A stretch of 64,000 nt of DNA, from positions 186,001-250,000 of the forward strand of contig NZ_JACHYN010000002.1 of assembly GCF_014192915.1 (NCBI RefSeq), written 5' to 3'. The notes under the pieces are model-generated. The model was not told the DNA's origin. It ran no database searches and saw only the letters and a list, made by a program, of their open reading frames with translations. Shown in pieces: positions 7,646-17,284 of the stretch; position 1 is the stretch's first letter, and each line of letters begins with the position of its first letter. The stretch comes from Azospirillum sp. OGB3 (GTDB lineage Bacteria > Pseudomonadota > Alphaproteobacteria > Azospirillales > Azospirillaceae). Position numbers and translations under genes: made by a program.

Positions 7646-9592
7646 ATGTTCCCGGCCGACGAACTGTTCACGCGCTACACACAGTCCTACGAGGGGCGCC
7701 GTGAGGTCGAGATGAGCCTCACGGAATACCTCCAGGAATGCCGCGACGACCCGATGATGTATGCCTCCGCTCCGGAGCGCATCCTCGCCGCCATCGGCGA
7801 ACCGGAAGTCGTCGACACCGCCAAGGACCCGCGCCTTGGCCGAATCTTCATGAACCGGACGATCAAGATCTATCCGGCCTTCGCCGACTTCTACGGCATG
7901 GAGGAGACGATCGAGCGGATCGTCGGCTTCTTCCGCCACGCCGCGCAGGGGCTGGAGGAGCGCAAGCAGATCCTCTACCTGCTGGGCCCGGTGGGCGGCG
8001 GCAAGTCGTCGCTGGCGGAGCGGCTGAAGTCGCTGATGGAGAAATGCCCGGTCTATGTGCTGAAGGCCGGCAAGGAGATCAGCCCGGTCTTCGAAAGCCC
8101 GCTCGGCCTGTTCAACCCGGACGAGATGGGCGACCTGCTGGAGGACCGCTACGGCATCCCGCGCCGCCGCCTGACCGGCCTGATGAGCCCGTGGGCGGTC
8201 AAGCGGCTGGACGAGTTCGGCGGCGACATCTCCCGCTTCCGCGTCGTCAAGCTGCATCCCAGCAAGCTGCGCCAGATCTGCGTCACCAAGACGGAGCCGG
8301 GCGATGAGAACAACCAGGACATCTCCTCGCTGGTCGGCAAGGTCGACATCCGCAAGCTGGAGGTCTACAGCCAGAACGATCCCGACGCCTATAGCTTCTC
8401 CGGCGGCCTGAACCGGGCCAGCCAGGGCCTGCTCGAATTCGTCGAGATGTTCAAGGCCCCCATCAAGATGCTCCACCCGCTGCTGACGGCGACCCAGGAG
8501 GGCAACTACGTCGGCTCGGAGAACATCGGCGCCATCCCGTTCCAGGGCATCATCCTCGCCCACTCCAACGAGGCGGAGTGGCAGTCTTTCAAGAACAACA
8601 AGAACAACGAAGCCTTCATCGACCGCATCTGCGTCATCAAGGTCCCCTACTGCCTGCGCGTGCAGGAGGAGCAGCGGATCTACGACAAGCTGGTCAAGGG
8701 CTCCGACCTCGCGACCGCGCCCTGCGCGCCGTCGACGCTGGAGATGCTGGCGAAGTTCTCGGTGCTGTCGCGCATGCGCGACCATCCGAACTCCAGCCTC
8801 TACTCCAAGATGCGCGTCTATGACGGCGAAAGCATGAAGGAGACCGACCCCAAGGCCAAGTCCATGCAGGAATACCGCGACCAGGCGGGTGTGGACGAAG
8901 GCATGGACGGCATCTCCACCCGCTTCGCCTTCAAGGTGCTGGCCGCGACCTTCAACTACGACTCCAACGAGATCTCGGCCGACCCCGTCCACCTGATGTA
9001 CATCCTGGAGCAGTCGATCAAGCGGGAGCAGTTCCCCGACGACACCGAGAAGAAATACATCGAGTTCATCAAGGCCGAGATGGCGCCGCGCTACGCGGAG
9101 TTCATCGGGAACGAGATCCAGAAGGCGTATCTGGAATCCTACAGCGACTACGGGCAGAACCTGTTCGACCGCTATGTGGATTACGCCGACGCGTGGATCG
9201 AGGACCAGGACTTCAAGGACCCGGACACCGGCCAGTTGATGAACCGCGAGCTTCTGAACCAGGAGTTGACCAAGATCGAGAAGCCCGCCGGGATCGCCAA
9301 CCCGAAGGACTTCCGCAACGAGGTCGTCAAGTTCGCGCTGCGCGCGCGCGCGGCGAACGCCGGGCGCAACCCCTCCTGGACGTCCTACGAGAAAATCCGT
9401 GAGGTGATCGAGAAACGCATGTTCTCCCAGGTGGAGGATCTGCTTCCGGTCATCAGCTTCGGGTCCAAGAAGGACGGCGAGACCGAGAAGAAGCACAACG
9501 AGTTCGTGTCGCGCATGATGTCGCGCGGCTACACCGAGCGGCAGGTCCGCCGGTTGGTCGAGTGGTACATGCGTGTGAAGCAGGCCGGCTGA
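7646..9592 (+). CDS. prkA: PrkA-family serine protein kinase / AAA protein
   Basis: A 648-aa protein of the PrkA/YeaG family. The N-terminal AAA-type region contains Walker A GPVGGGKSS (about residues 114-122). It is followed by long, highly conserved family stretches, including YSFSGGLNRA and the C-terminal region resembling a cAMP-kinase-like fold. The family acts in starvation and stress responses; both Ser/Thr kinase and AAA ATPase activities have been discussed. The start at 7646 (MFPADELFTRY) matches the family and has GGAGAGCGG upstream. It is first in a conserved trio with yeaH and spoVR, with gaps of 50 and 166 nt. Confidence 0.95.
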   Translation: MFPADELFTRYTQSYEGRREVEMSLTEYLQECRDDPMMYASAPERILAAIGEPEVVDTAKDPRLGRIFMNRTIKIYPAFADFYGMEETIERIVGFFRHAAQGLEERKQILYLLGPVGGGKSSLAERLKSLMEKCPVYVLKAGKEISPVFESPLGLFNPDEMGDLLEDRYGIPRRRLTGLMSPWAVKRLDEFGGDISRFRVVKLHPSKLRQICVTKTEPGDENNQDISSLVGKVDIRKLEVYSQNDPDAYSFSGGLNRASQGLLEFVEMFKAPIKMLHPLLTATQEGNYVGSENIGAIPFQGIILAHSNEAEWQSFKNNKNNEAFIDRICVIKVPYCLRVQEEQRIYDKLVKGSDLATAPCAPSTLEMLAKFSVLSRMRDHPNSSLYSKMRVYDGESMKETDPKAKSMQEYRDQAGVDEGMDGISTRFAFKVLAATFNYDSNEISADPVHLMYILEQSIKREQFPDDTEKKYIEFIKAEMAPRYAEFIGNEIQKAYLESYSDYGQNLFDRYVDYADAWIEDQDFKDPDTGQLMNRELLNQELTKIEKPAGIANPKDFRNEVVKFALRARAANAGRNPSWTSYEKIREVIEKRMFSQVEDLLPVISFGSKKDGETEKKHNEFVSRMMSRGYTERQVRRLVEWYMRVKQAG

Positions 9593-9642
9593 CGGCCCGC
9601 TTCGCCACACGAGCGTGAACGGGTAGGAGGGGCTCCCCCTTG

Positions 9643-10935
9643 ATGAACATCATCGACCGTCGCCTGAATCCGCAAGGCAAGAGCCTGGCCAACCGCCAGC
9701 GGTTCCTGCGCCGTGCCAAGGAGCAGGTGGTGAAGGCGGTGCGGGATGCCTCCGGCAAACGCGGCATCCAGGACATCGAAAACGGCGAGAAGGTGACCAT
9801 CTCGACCGGTGGCGTTCGGGAGCCCTCCTTCCACCGCTCCGGGGCCGGCGGCGTGCGCGACTACGTCGTGCCGGGCAACAAGGAGTATGTGGAAGGGGAC
9901 ACCATCGCGCGGCCGGAGAGTGGCGGCGGCCGCGGCGGCAACGAAGGCAGCCCGGACGGGGAGGGCGACGACGATTTCCGCTTCGTCCTGTCCCGCGAGG
10001 AGTTCCTGGACATCTTCCTGGAGGACCTGGAGCTTCCCGACCTCGTCAAGCAGAAGGTCAAGCAGACGGAGTCCCACTCGCTGACGCGGGCGGGCTATTC
10101 GGTGACCGGTTCGCCGGCCAACCTCAACCTCGTCCGCACCATGCGGAACAGCCTCAGCCGGCGCATTGCGCTGAAGCGCCCCAAGCCGGCGGAGATGCTG
10201 GAGTTGGAGGCTCTTCTGCGCGAGGCGGAGGACCGCGGCGAGGACCCCGAGAAGCTGCGGGAGATGCGCGACCAGTTGGAGCGGCACTATCTCCGCTCCA
10301 AGCGCATCCCCTTCATCGACCCGATCGACGTCCGCTACAACCGGTTCGAAACGGTGCCGAAGCCCATCGCGCAGGCGGTCATGTTCTGCCTGATGGACGT
10401 TTCCGGCTCGATGACCGAGCACATGAAGGACCTCGCCAAGCGCTTCTTCATGCTGCTGTTCCTCTTCCTGAAGCGGCGCTACCGGTCGGTGGACATCGTC
10501 TTCATCCGCCACACCCACGAGGCCAAGGAGGTGGACGAGGACACGTTCTTCTACTCCACCGAGACCGGCGGCACCGTGGTCTCCACGGCGCTGGAGGAGA
10601 TGCAGCGCATTGTCAAGGAGCGCTATCCGGAGAACGAGTGGAACATCTACGCCGCCCAGGCGTCGGACGGCGACAACATGTCGTCGGACAACGCGCGGTC
10701 GGCGGGCCTGTTGCGGGACGGCATCCTGCCGCTGTGCCAGTACTTCGCCTACATCGAGGTGGCGGCGGAGCACAACATGGGCCTGTCGGCGTTGGGCCGC
10801 GAGACGGAGCTGTGGCGGACCTACAAGACGGTCCAAGGGCCGGACCTGCCGATCGCCATGCGCCGCGTCCGCTCCCGCCGGGAGATCTTCCCGGTCTTCC
10901 GCGATTTGTTCGCCCGCGAGAAGGCGAGGGCGTAG
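9643..10935 (+). CDS. yeaH: YeaH family protein (DUF444, VWA-like)
   Basis: A 430-aa DUF444 protein. It begins MNIIDRRLNPQGKSL, as in the family, has a low-complexity Gly/Glu-rich linker near residues 90-110, and contains a MIDAS-like DVSGSM in the C-terminal von Willebrand A fold. In many proteobacteria this gene is coupled to prkA/yeaG and acts with it in nutrient-stress adaptation; the biochemical role is unknown. A TTG directly before the ATG (9640) is better spaced (9 nt) from AGGAGG at 9625-9630, so the start could be three bases earlier. Confidence 0.93.
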   Translation: MNIIDRRLNPQGKSLANRQRFLRRAKEQVVKAVRDASGKRGIQDIENGEKVTISTGGVREPSFHRSGAGGVRDYVVPGNKEYVEGDTIARPESGGGRGGNEGSPDGEGDDDFRFVLSREEFLDIFLEDLELPDLVKQKVKQTESHSLTRAGYSVTGSPANLNLVRTMRNSLSRRIALKRPKPAEMLELEALLREAEDRGEDPEKLREMRDQLERHYLRSKRIPFIDPIDVRYNRFETVPKPIAQAVMFCLMDVSGSMTEHMKDLAKRFFMLLFLFLKRRYRSVDIVFIRHTHEAKEVDEDTFFYSTETGGTVVSTALEEMQRIVKERYPENEWNIYAAQASDGDNMSSDNARSAGLLRDGILPLCQYFAYIEVAAEHNMGLSALGRETELWRTYKTVQGPDLPIAMRRVRSRREIFPVFRDLFAREKARA

Positions 10936-10943
10936 GCGTCCTT

Positions 10944-11030
10944 GCCCCCACCCCAACCCTCCCCCGCTGACGCAGGGGAGGGGGCTTCGTTTCCCTCCCC
11001 TGCGAAGCGGGGGAGGGTCGGGGAGGGGGC
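10944..11030. repeat. Intergenic palindromic repeat, copy 1
   Basis: Nested inverted arms. The outer arms (10944-10968 and 11006-11030) are C-rich and G-rich complements with a few mismatches. The inner arms CGCAGGGGAGGG and CCCTCCCCTGCG are exact. It shares its outer arms and inner sequence with the element at 12673-12835. This type of CCCCACCC...CCTCCCCCGC palindrome looks like a dispersed genomic repeat. It sits between yeaH and spoVR. Confidence 0.8.
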
Positions 11031-11101
11031 AATGCCCGCCACCGCAAGGCCGAAACAAGAATCGGGGCCAACACCCCGCAGAGTTTGAGAGGATGTGAGG
11101 C

Positions 11102-12658
11102 ATGACCGCTGTGATCGACAAGCCCGACAGCCTGCTCTACGACGGGGCGGACTGGGATTACGACAAGATCAAGCGCGTCTACGACGCCATCGAGGACATC
11201 GCCCTCAAGGACATGGGCCTCAGCGTCTATCCCAACCAGATCGAGGTCATCACCGCCGAGCAGATGCTCGACGCCTATTCGTCCATCGGCATGCCGCTGA
11301 TGTACAAGCACTGGTCCTTCGGCAAGCATTTCGCCCGCGACGAGATGCTCTACCGCAAGGGCTACCGCGGCCTCGCCTACGAGATCGTCATCAATTCCAG
11401 CCCCTGCATCAGCTACATCATGGAAGAAAACACCATGACGATGCAGACGTTGGTGATCGCCCACGCCGCCTTCGGCCACAACCACTTCTTCAAGAACAAC
11501 CAGCTTTTCCAGCAGTGGACGGACGCCGAGGGCATTCTCGACTATCTGGAATTCGCCAAGTCCTACATCGCCCAGTGCGAGGACCGCTACGGCCACCATG
11601 CCGTGGAGCGGGTGCTCGACGCCGCCCACGCTCTGATGAACCAGGGCGTGCACAAGTATCCGAAGAAGCGCAGCCTCGACCTGCGGCTGGAGCAGAAGCG
11701 CGAGCGGGAGCGGCAGGAGTACCAGGAGCAGACCTTCAACGACCTGTGGCGCACCGTGCCCAAGGTCGCCGTCGGCGGCAACCGCCCGTCCAAGTCGGTG
11801 TCGGAGCGCAAGAAGCTGCTTGGCCTGCCGGAAGAGAACCTGCTCTATTTCCTGGAGAAGAAGGCGCCGCGGCTGGAGCATTGGCAGCGCGAGATCCTCC
11901 GCATCGTCCGCCACATGGCGCAGTATTTCTACCCGCAGAAGCAGACCAAGTTGATGAACGAGGGGTGTGCGACCTACACCCACTACACCATCCTGAACGA
12001 GATGCATCGGCGCGGGATGATCAGCGAAGGCGCGATGCTGGAGTTCCTGCATTCGCACACCTCGGTGGTGTTCCAGCCGGAGTTCGACGACCAGCGCTTC
12101 TCGGGCATCAACCCCTACGCGCTGGGCTTCGCGATGATGCAGGACATCCAGCGCATCGCCGAGACCCCGACGGACGAGGACCGCTACTGGTTCCCCGACC
12201 TCGCCGGGCGGGGCGACGGCATGGGCGCGCTGCGCGACGCCTGGGCCAACTTCCGCGACGAGAGCTTCGTGCTTCAGTATCTCAGCCCGCACCTGATGCG
12301 GAAGTTCAAGATGTTCAGCGTGCGCGACGACGCGGAAGACCCCTATCTGCTGGTCGAGAACATCCACAACGAGCGCGGCTACCGCGGCATCCGCAAGCTG
12401 CTGGCGCGGCAGTACGACCTGGGCTTCCTGGAGCCGGACATCCAGATCGTCGACGTCGATCTGGCCGGCGACCGCAAGCTGATCCTGCACCACCGCGTGA
12501 CCAACGGCGTGCTGCTGGACGAGAGCGACGCCAAGGCCGTGCTGCGCCACATCGCCAACCTGTGGGGCTACGAGGTCCAGCTCGTCGAGGTGTCGGCCCT
12601 GTCCGACGCCATCCTGAAAGAGCACGCGGTCACCGCGCCCAGCGGCATCGGGGGATGA
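11102..12658 (+). CDS. spoVR: SpoVR family protein
   Basis: A 518-aa protein of the SpoVR/YcgB family. Characteristic segments visible include YPNQIEVITAEQMLDAY, the GMPLMYKHWSFGKHF region, HAAFGHNHFF and the MNEGCATYTHY motif. The family occurs in spore formers (cortex formation) and, with PrkA and YeaH, in non-sporulating proteobacteria, where the function is unknown. The ATG at 11102 follows GAGAGGATGTGAGGC. It is separated from yeaH by a palindromic repeat and followed by a second copy. Confidence 0.95.
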   Translation: MTAVIDKPDSLLYDGADWDYDKIKRVYDAIEDIALKDMGLSVYPNQIEVITAEQMLDAYSSIGMPLMYKHWSFGKHFARDEMLYRKGYRGLAYEIVINSSPCISYIMEENTMTMQTLVIAHAAFGHNHFFKNNQLFQQWTDAEGILDYLEFAKSYIAQCEDRYGHHAVERVLDAAHALMNQGVHKYPKKRSLDLRLEQKRERERQEYQEQTFNDLWRTVPKVAVGGNRPSKSVSERKKLLGLPEENLLYFLEKKAPRLEHWQREILRIVRHMAQYFYPQKQTKLMNEGCATYTHYTILNEMHRRGMISEGAMLEFLHSHTSVVFQPEFDDQRFSGINPYALGFAMMQDIQRIAETPTDEDRYWFPDLAGRGDGMGALRDAWANFRDESFVLQYLSPHLMRKFKMFSVRDDAEDPYLLVENIHNERGYRGIRKLLARQYDLGFLEPDIQIVDVDLAGDRKLILHHRVTNGVLLDESDAKAVLRHIANLWGYEVQLVEVSALSDAILKEHAVTAPSGIGG

Positions 12659-12672
12659 TGGGGGGCGTTTTT

Positions 12673-12835
12673 GCCCCCACCCCGGCCCTCCCCCGCTTTC
12701 GCAGGGGAGGGAGATAATCGCAGGACGGCGGCAGTCCCCTCCCCTTCGGCAGCTCTCGCGCAAACCAAAGGTTTGCGCTGACGCGGCAGGCGGACCTTTG
12801 GTCCGCCGAGAGCGGGGGAGGGTTAGGGTGGGGGC
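12673..12835. repeat. Intergenic palindromic repeat, copy 2 (composite)
   Basis: Outer arms starting GCCCCCACCCCGGCCCTCCC and ending in the complementary GCGGGGGAGGGTTAGGGTGG enclose two perfect inner hairpins, GCGCAAACC-AAA-GGTTTGCGC and GGCGGACC-TTT-GGTCCGCC. The end of the repeat supplies the last codons and the TAA stop of the minus-strand cyclase gene. Confidence 0.8.
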
Positions 12836-14055
12836 GCCGCCTCCGGGTCCAGCGTGTACAGCTCCTGCGGCCGGCCCACCCCACGCAGCAGGTAGCGCCC
12901 GACCGAGATCAGCCGCTCCCGGCATTCCGGCGCGGATTCGGTGAAGGCGGAGGACAGCAGGATGTCCTGGTCGAGCGACCGGCACATGGCGGCGATGCGG
13001 CTGGCCTCGTTCACCGCGGGTCCGACGACGGTGAAGTCCAGCCGGTCGACCCCGCCGATGTTGCCGTAAAACACCTTTCCCTGATGCAGGCCGAGATAGA
13101 AGCGCGTCACCGGCAGACCGGCGGCGGAGCGGCGGCTGTTCAGCTCCTTGCAGCGCTCCCGCGCCTCCTCCGCCGCGTCGAGGGCGGCGCGGCAGGCGTC
13201 CTCGGCGCTGGAACGGTCGAAGACGGCCAGGATGCCGTCGCCGATGAATTTCAGCACCTGCCCGTGGTGCCGGTGGATGGCCGTCACCACCAGCTCCGCG
13301 TAATCGTTCAGCAGCGGCAGGATGGTTTCCGGGGCGGCGGTGTCAGTGATTCGGGTGAAGCCCTGAAGGTCGCTGAACCACAGCACGGCGTCCAGCTCCT
13401 CCGCGACGCCGCGGCGGATGTGACCGCGCAGCACGCGGTGGCCGGCGTCCCGCCCCAAATAGGTCTCGGCCAGCGTGTTGGCGATGTGCGCCATGGCGTG
13501 GCCGCGCAGCGCCAGCGCCAGACTGCCGGTGAGGGTGAGCAGGGCGTCGCGCTGGGCGTCGCTGAAGCCGTCGGGATGGTGCGACACCCAGGAGGAGAAG
13601 ATGCAGTCCAGCTCCCCGATGGCGGCGCGGGGGCCCAGGCGGTTGACGATGGCCATGTAGTCGGTGGCGCCCTGCGCCCGCAGCTCGTCGACGATCGGGA
13701 ACTCGCCGCCCTCCGTGCCGTCGGCCAGCCGCAGGCGCAGCATCGTCTCGCCGGAGGTGTAGAGCCGGTGGAAGGGGCTGCGCAGCCATTTCTCGTCGAT
13801 GTCGGGATCGCTGCCGTCGCCGCCATACTCGGTCCGGCGCACCTCGGCGGCGTTGCGCCCGCTGCTGTCCCAGGTGACGACATGGCCGGCGATGGTCGGG
13901 TGCAGCGTGTCCGCCCCGACCACCGTCCGGGTCAGCGGCACGCCCGCCGCGACCAGCCGCTCGCAGAAGCCGCCGATGAGGTCTGTCTCCGGCACCCCCC
14001 GCAGCCCGGCCTCCGCGATCCAGCGGCTGAGGTCGAGAATCCCTTGCGCATCCAT
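12823..14055 (-). CDS. Class III adenylate/guanylate cyclase
   Basis: A 410-aa protein. The N-terminal 210 residues are an unrecognised sensor-like region shared by many alphaproteobacterial cyclases. The C-terminal cyclase domain has the metal-binding FSDLQGFT, then FIGDGILAVF, and VVGPAVNEASRI. It probably makes cAMP (purine specificity not resolved). The start chosen is MDAQGILDLSRW at 14055; an in-frame ATG lies 9 nt upstream. The stop lies inside a palindromic repeat, so the last three prolines may be acquired. It is 44 nt downstream of the LOG-like gene on the same strand. Confidence 0.88.
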   Translation of the reverse strand: MDAQGILDLSRWIAEAGLRGVPETDLIGGFCERLVAAGVPLTRTVVGADTLHPTIAGHVVTWDSSGRNAAEVRRTEYGGDGSDPDIDEKWLRSPFHRLYTSGETMLRLRLADGTEGGEFPIVDELRAQGATDYMAIVNRLGPRAAIGELDCIFSSWVSHHPDGFSDAQRDALLTLTGSLALALRGHAMAHIANTLAETYLGRDAGHRVLRGHIRRGVAEELDAVLWFSDLQGFTRITDTAAPETILPLLNDYAELVVTAIHRHHGQVLKFIGDGILAVFDRSSAEDACRAALDAAEEARERCKELNSRRSAAGLPVTRFYLGLHQGKVFYGNIGGVDRLDFTVVGPAVNEASRIAAMCRSLDQDILLSSAFTESAPECRERLISVGRYLLRGVGRPQELYTLDPEAAPPP

Positions 14056-14098
14056 GCCCGCCATCCTGCCACAGGTCGTCTTGTCCGGGAACGGAGGG

Positions 14099-14626
14099 TC
14101 AGCGGCGGGACAGGGCGTCCGCGATGAAGGCCGTGACCGTTCCGAAGTCCCCGGTTGACCGCAATTCGGCGGGCATGGCCTGAAAGTCAAGCTCCGGTCC
14201 GAAACCGATCATAGGCTTTCCGAAGCGCAGGGCGAGCCGCACCTCGTCGAGCGTCCCGTGGCGGCCCGGCAGGACGACGACCACGTCGCTGGTCAGGATG
14301 TTGACGTGGTTGCGGCTCAGCTCCGTCGGTGGCGCGCCGGCCGGCTTGCGCGCGAAGGGCGTCAGGATGGGCAGGTCGATGTAGGGGTTGGGGTAGCCGG
14401 GCAGGAGCGCATGGCCGCGGATCGGGTCGGGTTCGGACGGCAGGATGCCGATGGAGCGGCCCCGCCGCCCCGGCGTGCCGTGAAAGGCCCGCGCGGCCGA
14501 CCGCATCACCCCGCCGCCGCCGCCGGTCAGCAGGTCGTGCCCGGCCCCGGCGATCCAAGCGCCGAGCGGCTCGGCGTAGTCCGCCCATTCCTCCTGCCCC
14601 GACCCCATCACCCCGATGATCGCCAT
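14099..14626 (-). CDS. LOG/TIGR00725-like Rossmann protein
   Basis: A 175-aa protein. It starts MAIIGVMGSGQEE and contains LLTGGGGGVM and LPGRHGTLDEV, close variants of the nucleotide-binding and PGGxGTxxE motifs of lysine-decarboxylase-like (LOG) proteins. The glycine pair of PGGxGT is PGRHGT here. LOG proteins hydrolyse cytokinin ribotides or related nucleotides, but this subgroup has no assigned substrate. The ATG at 14626 sits 9 nt from GGGAGG; an ATG two codons upstream is too close. Confidence 0.75.
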   Translation of the reverse strand: MAIIGVMGSGQEEWADYAEPLGAWIAGAGHDLLTGGGGGVMRSAARAFHGTPGRRGRSIGILPSEPDPIRGHALLPGYPNPYIDLPILTPFARKPAGAPPTELSRNHVNILTSDVVVVLPGRHGTLDEVRLALRFGKPMIGFGPELDFQAMPAELRSTGDFGTVTAFIADALSRR

Positions 14627-14643
14627 ATCCATCCGCCTCCCTG

Positions 14644-17196
14644 TTACCGTCCGCGTGGTTTCGCCCGCGCCGTGGGTTCGGCCTCCAGCGGGTTGTCGGG
14701 CCAATAATGCTTGGGATACTGCCCTTTGAGGTCCGCCTTCACCGCCTTGTAGGCGTTGGCCCAGAAGCTGGCGAGGTCGCGCGTCACCTGCACCGGGCGG
14801 CGGGCCGGGGACAGCAGGTGCAGCAGCAGCGGCACCCGGCCGCCGGCGATGCGCGGCGTCTCGGCCAGCCCGAACATCTCCTGCAGCCGGACGGCCAGCA
14901 CCGGCTCGTCCCCGCTATAGTCGATGGGGATGCGGGAGCCGCTGGGCACCTCGACATGGGTCGGCGCCTCCTTGTCGAGCCGCTGCTGCATCGCCCAGGG
15001 CAGCAACCCGCGCAGCGCGTTGCCCAGCTCCACCCGGTCGAGATGGGCGCGGCGCGAGGCGCCGTTCAGGAAGGGGGCCAGCCAGTCCTCCATCGTCTCC
15101 AGCAGGGCGGCGTCGGAGACGTCCGGCCACTCCTCGCCCTCCCTGCGGCGCAGGAACAGGACGCGCGTCTGCCACTTGCGCAGCTCGTCGCTCCAGGGCA
15201 GGGCGGTCAGCCCCATCTCCCGGATGCCCTCCAGCATGGCGGCGGCGATGGCCTCGGCGGGCGGGTTGGCCAGTCGCTTGTCCTCCAGCGCCAGGGCGAA
15301 CAGCATGCGGCGGCGGCGGGCCAGGACCGTTTGCTCCCGCCCATCCCAGGCGACCACGATCTCGTTGCGGATGTGCTCGGCGAAGGCCTCCTCCAGCTCC
15401 GCCAGGGTGAGCGGGGCGGCCAGGAAGATGCGCGATTCGCGGGCGGCGCCGTCCAGGTCGGCGACGGCCAGCCAGTCCTGGGCGCTCAGCGGCTCGGCGT
15501 CCTGGAAATAGGCGCCGCGCCCGTTGGAGAGCCGGTACTGGGCGGCGGCCCCGCCTGCGCTGCCGCCCATGCCACCTCCGGATCGGCGCTGGCCGATGCG
15601 GTCGGGATAGGCGAGGGCGACCAACAGGCCGGTGGCGCCGAGGTCGCCTCCTCCTCCCTTCACGCCCAACTGCCGCTTCCAGTTGCGGGCCTGCTTCAGC
15701 GCCTGCTGGGCGCCGCCGCGCTCCACGGTCAGGCCGCGCCCGGCACCGCGCACCCGGCCCTCATCGTCCAGCCCGCGCAGCAACTCCACGCGCAGCCGCA
15801 GGTCGGCGTCGCGGAAACCGGGCTGGGCGCGGACGATGTCGCGCTCGCCGAGCAGGGCGGCGACCTCGCAGGCCAGCGCGCCCAGCCCCATCGCCTTGCC
15901 CTTCAGCATCATGTGGGCCAGCCGAGGGTGCACGCCGAAGCCGGCCATGCGGCGGCCATGGGCGGTGATGCCGCCGCCGGCATCCAGCGCCCCCAGCTCG
16001 CGCAGCAGCTCCCGCGCCTGGGCCATGGCGGCGGCGGGCGGCGGGTCGAGCCACGCCAGCGACGCCGGGTCGGACACGCCCCATACCGCCAGCTCCAGCG
16101 CCAGCGGGGCGAGGTCGGCGTCCATGATCTCCGGCGGGGTGAAGGCGGCCAGCGCCTTGTGCGACGGCTCCGGCCACAGGCGGTAGCAGACGCCGGGCTC
16201 CAGCCGGCCGGCGCGGCCCCGCCGCTGCTCCGCCGAGGCCTGGGAGACCTTGGCGGTGACCAGCCGCGTCATGCCGCTGCGCGGGTCGAAGCGGGGGACG
16301 CGCATCAGCCCGCCGTCCACGACGATGCGGATGCCTTCGATGGTCAGGCTGGTCTCGGCGATCGGGGTGGCGAGCACGATCTTGCGCGTTCCCGGCGGGC
16401 TGGGCGCGATGGCGCGGTCCTGGGCGTCCGCCGTCAGGTCGCCGTAGAGCGGGGCGATCACCGTGCCGGGGCCGAGGTCGGCGCTTTCCAGAAGGCTCTG
16501 CACCCGCCGGATCTCCCCGGCGCCGGGCAGGAAGACCAGCGCGTTGCCGCTCTCCTCGCGCAGGGCACGGCGGACGGCGGCGGCCACGGCGTCCTCAATG
16601 CGGGTTCCGGCGGCGGGAGCGTCGAGGTGGCGGGTCTCCACCGGGAAGGCCCGGCCCTCGCTGGTCACCATCGGGGCGTCGCCCAGCAGGGCGGCGACCG
16701 GGCCGCCGTCCAGCGTCGCCGACATCACCACCAGCCGCAGGTCGTCGCGCAGCGCGCCGCGCGCCTCCTGCACCAGGGCCAGCGCCAGATCGCTGTCGAT
16801 GCCGCGCTCGTGGAACTCGTCGAACAGCACGGCGCCCACCGCCGGCAGTTCGGGGTCCTCCTGAAGCTGGCGCAGGAACAGGCCGTCGGTCACCACCTCG
16901 ATCCGGGTCTTCGGCCCGACCTTGGTGTCCAGCCGCACGCGGTAGCCGACCGTCTCGCCGACACTTTCCCCCAGCATCGCGGCCATCCGGCGGGCGGCGG
17001 CGCGGGCGGCCAGCCGCCGCGGCTCCAGCACGATCACCTTGCGCCCGGCCAGCCAGGGCCGGTCGAGCAGGGCCAACGGCACGCGGGTGGTCTTGCCCGC
17101 CCCCGGCGGCGCCTGGAGCACCGCCACGCCGCGCCCGTCCAGCGCGGCCAGCAGCTCGGGAAGCACGGGATCGATGGGAAGGGGCGGAATGCTCAT
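14644..17196 (-). CDS. hrpB: ATP-dependent helicase HrpB
   Basis: An 850-aa DEAH/RHA-type helicase. Walker A APPGAGKTT, the DEAH-box variant DEFHERG, SAT in VVMSATLDG, and the motif VI region QRRGRAGRLEPG are present. Domain order is two RecA folds, a helicase-associated domain and the HrpB C-terminal domain. HrpB is a probable RNA helicase of unknown substrate. The start MSIPPLPIDPVL at 17196 matches the family. It is 17 nt upstream of the LOG-like gene, likely in the same transcript. Confidence 0.94.
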   Translation of the reverse strand: MSIPPLPIDPVLPELLAALDGRGVAVLQAPPGAGKTTRVPLALLDRPWLAGRKVIVLEPRRLAARAAARRMAAMLGESVGETVGYRVRLDTKVGPKTRIEVVTDGLFLRQLQEDPELPAVGAVLFDEFHERGIDSDLALALVQEARGALRDDLRLVVMSATLDGGPVAALLGDAPMVTSEGRAFPVETRHLDAPAAGTRIEDAVAAAVRRALREESGNALVFLPGAGEIRRVQSLLESADLGPGTVIAPLYGDLTADAQDRAIAPSPPGTRKIVLATPIAETSLTIEGIRIVVDGGLMRVPRFDPRSGMTRLVTAKVSQASAEQRRGRAGRLEPGVCYRLWPEPSHKALAAFTPPEIMDADLAPLALELAVWGVSDPASLAWLDPPPAAAMAQARELLRELGALDAGGGITAHGRRMAGFGVHPRLAHMMLKGKAMGLGALACEVAALLGERDIVRAQPGFRDADLRLRVELLRGLDDEGRVRGAGRGLTVERGGAQQALKQARNWKRQLGVKGGGGDLGATGLLVALAYPDRIGQRRSGGGMGGSAGGAAAQYRLSNGRGAYFQDAEPLSAQDWLAVADLDGAARESRIFLAAPLTLAELEEAFAEHIRNEIVVAWDGREQTVLARRRRMLFALALEDKRLANPPAEAIAAAMLEGIREMGLTALPWSDELRKWQTRVLFLRRREGEEWPDVSDAALLETMEDWLAPFLNGASRRAHLDRVELGNALRGLLPWAMQQRLDKEAPTHVEVPSGSRIPIDYSGDEPVLAVRLQEMFGLAETPRIAGGRVPLLLHLLSPARRPVQVTRDLASFWANAYKAVKADLKGQYPKHYWPDNPLEAEPTARAKPRGR

Positions 17197-17284
17197 GAAT
17201 TCTGTGAACCGGTGGAGAGGGGCGCCGCCCGTGTTCCTGGCAGCGGCGGGCGCCCTGGTCAAGCCTTCCGCCGGGATGCCCCGG

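Noticed and set aside
10613..12985. A 790-codon minus-strand frame opposite yeaH and spoVR
   Set aside because: Antisense of recognised genes and of the palindromic repeats; no protein-like features.
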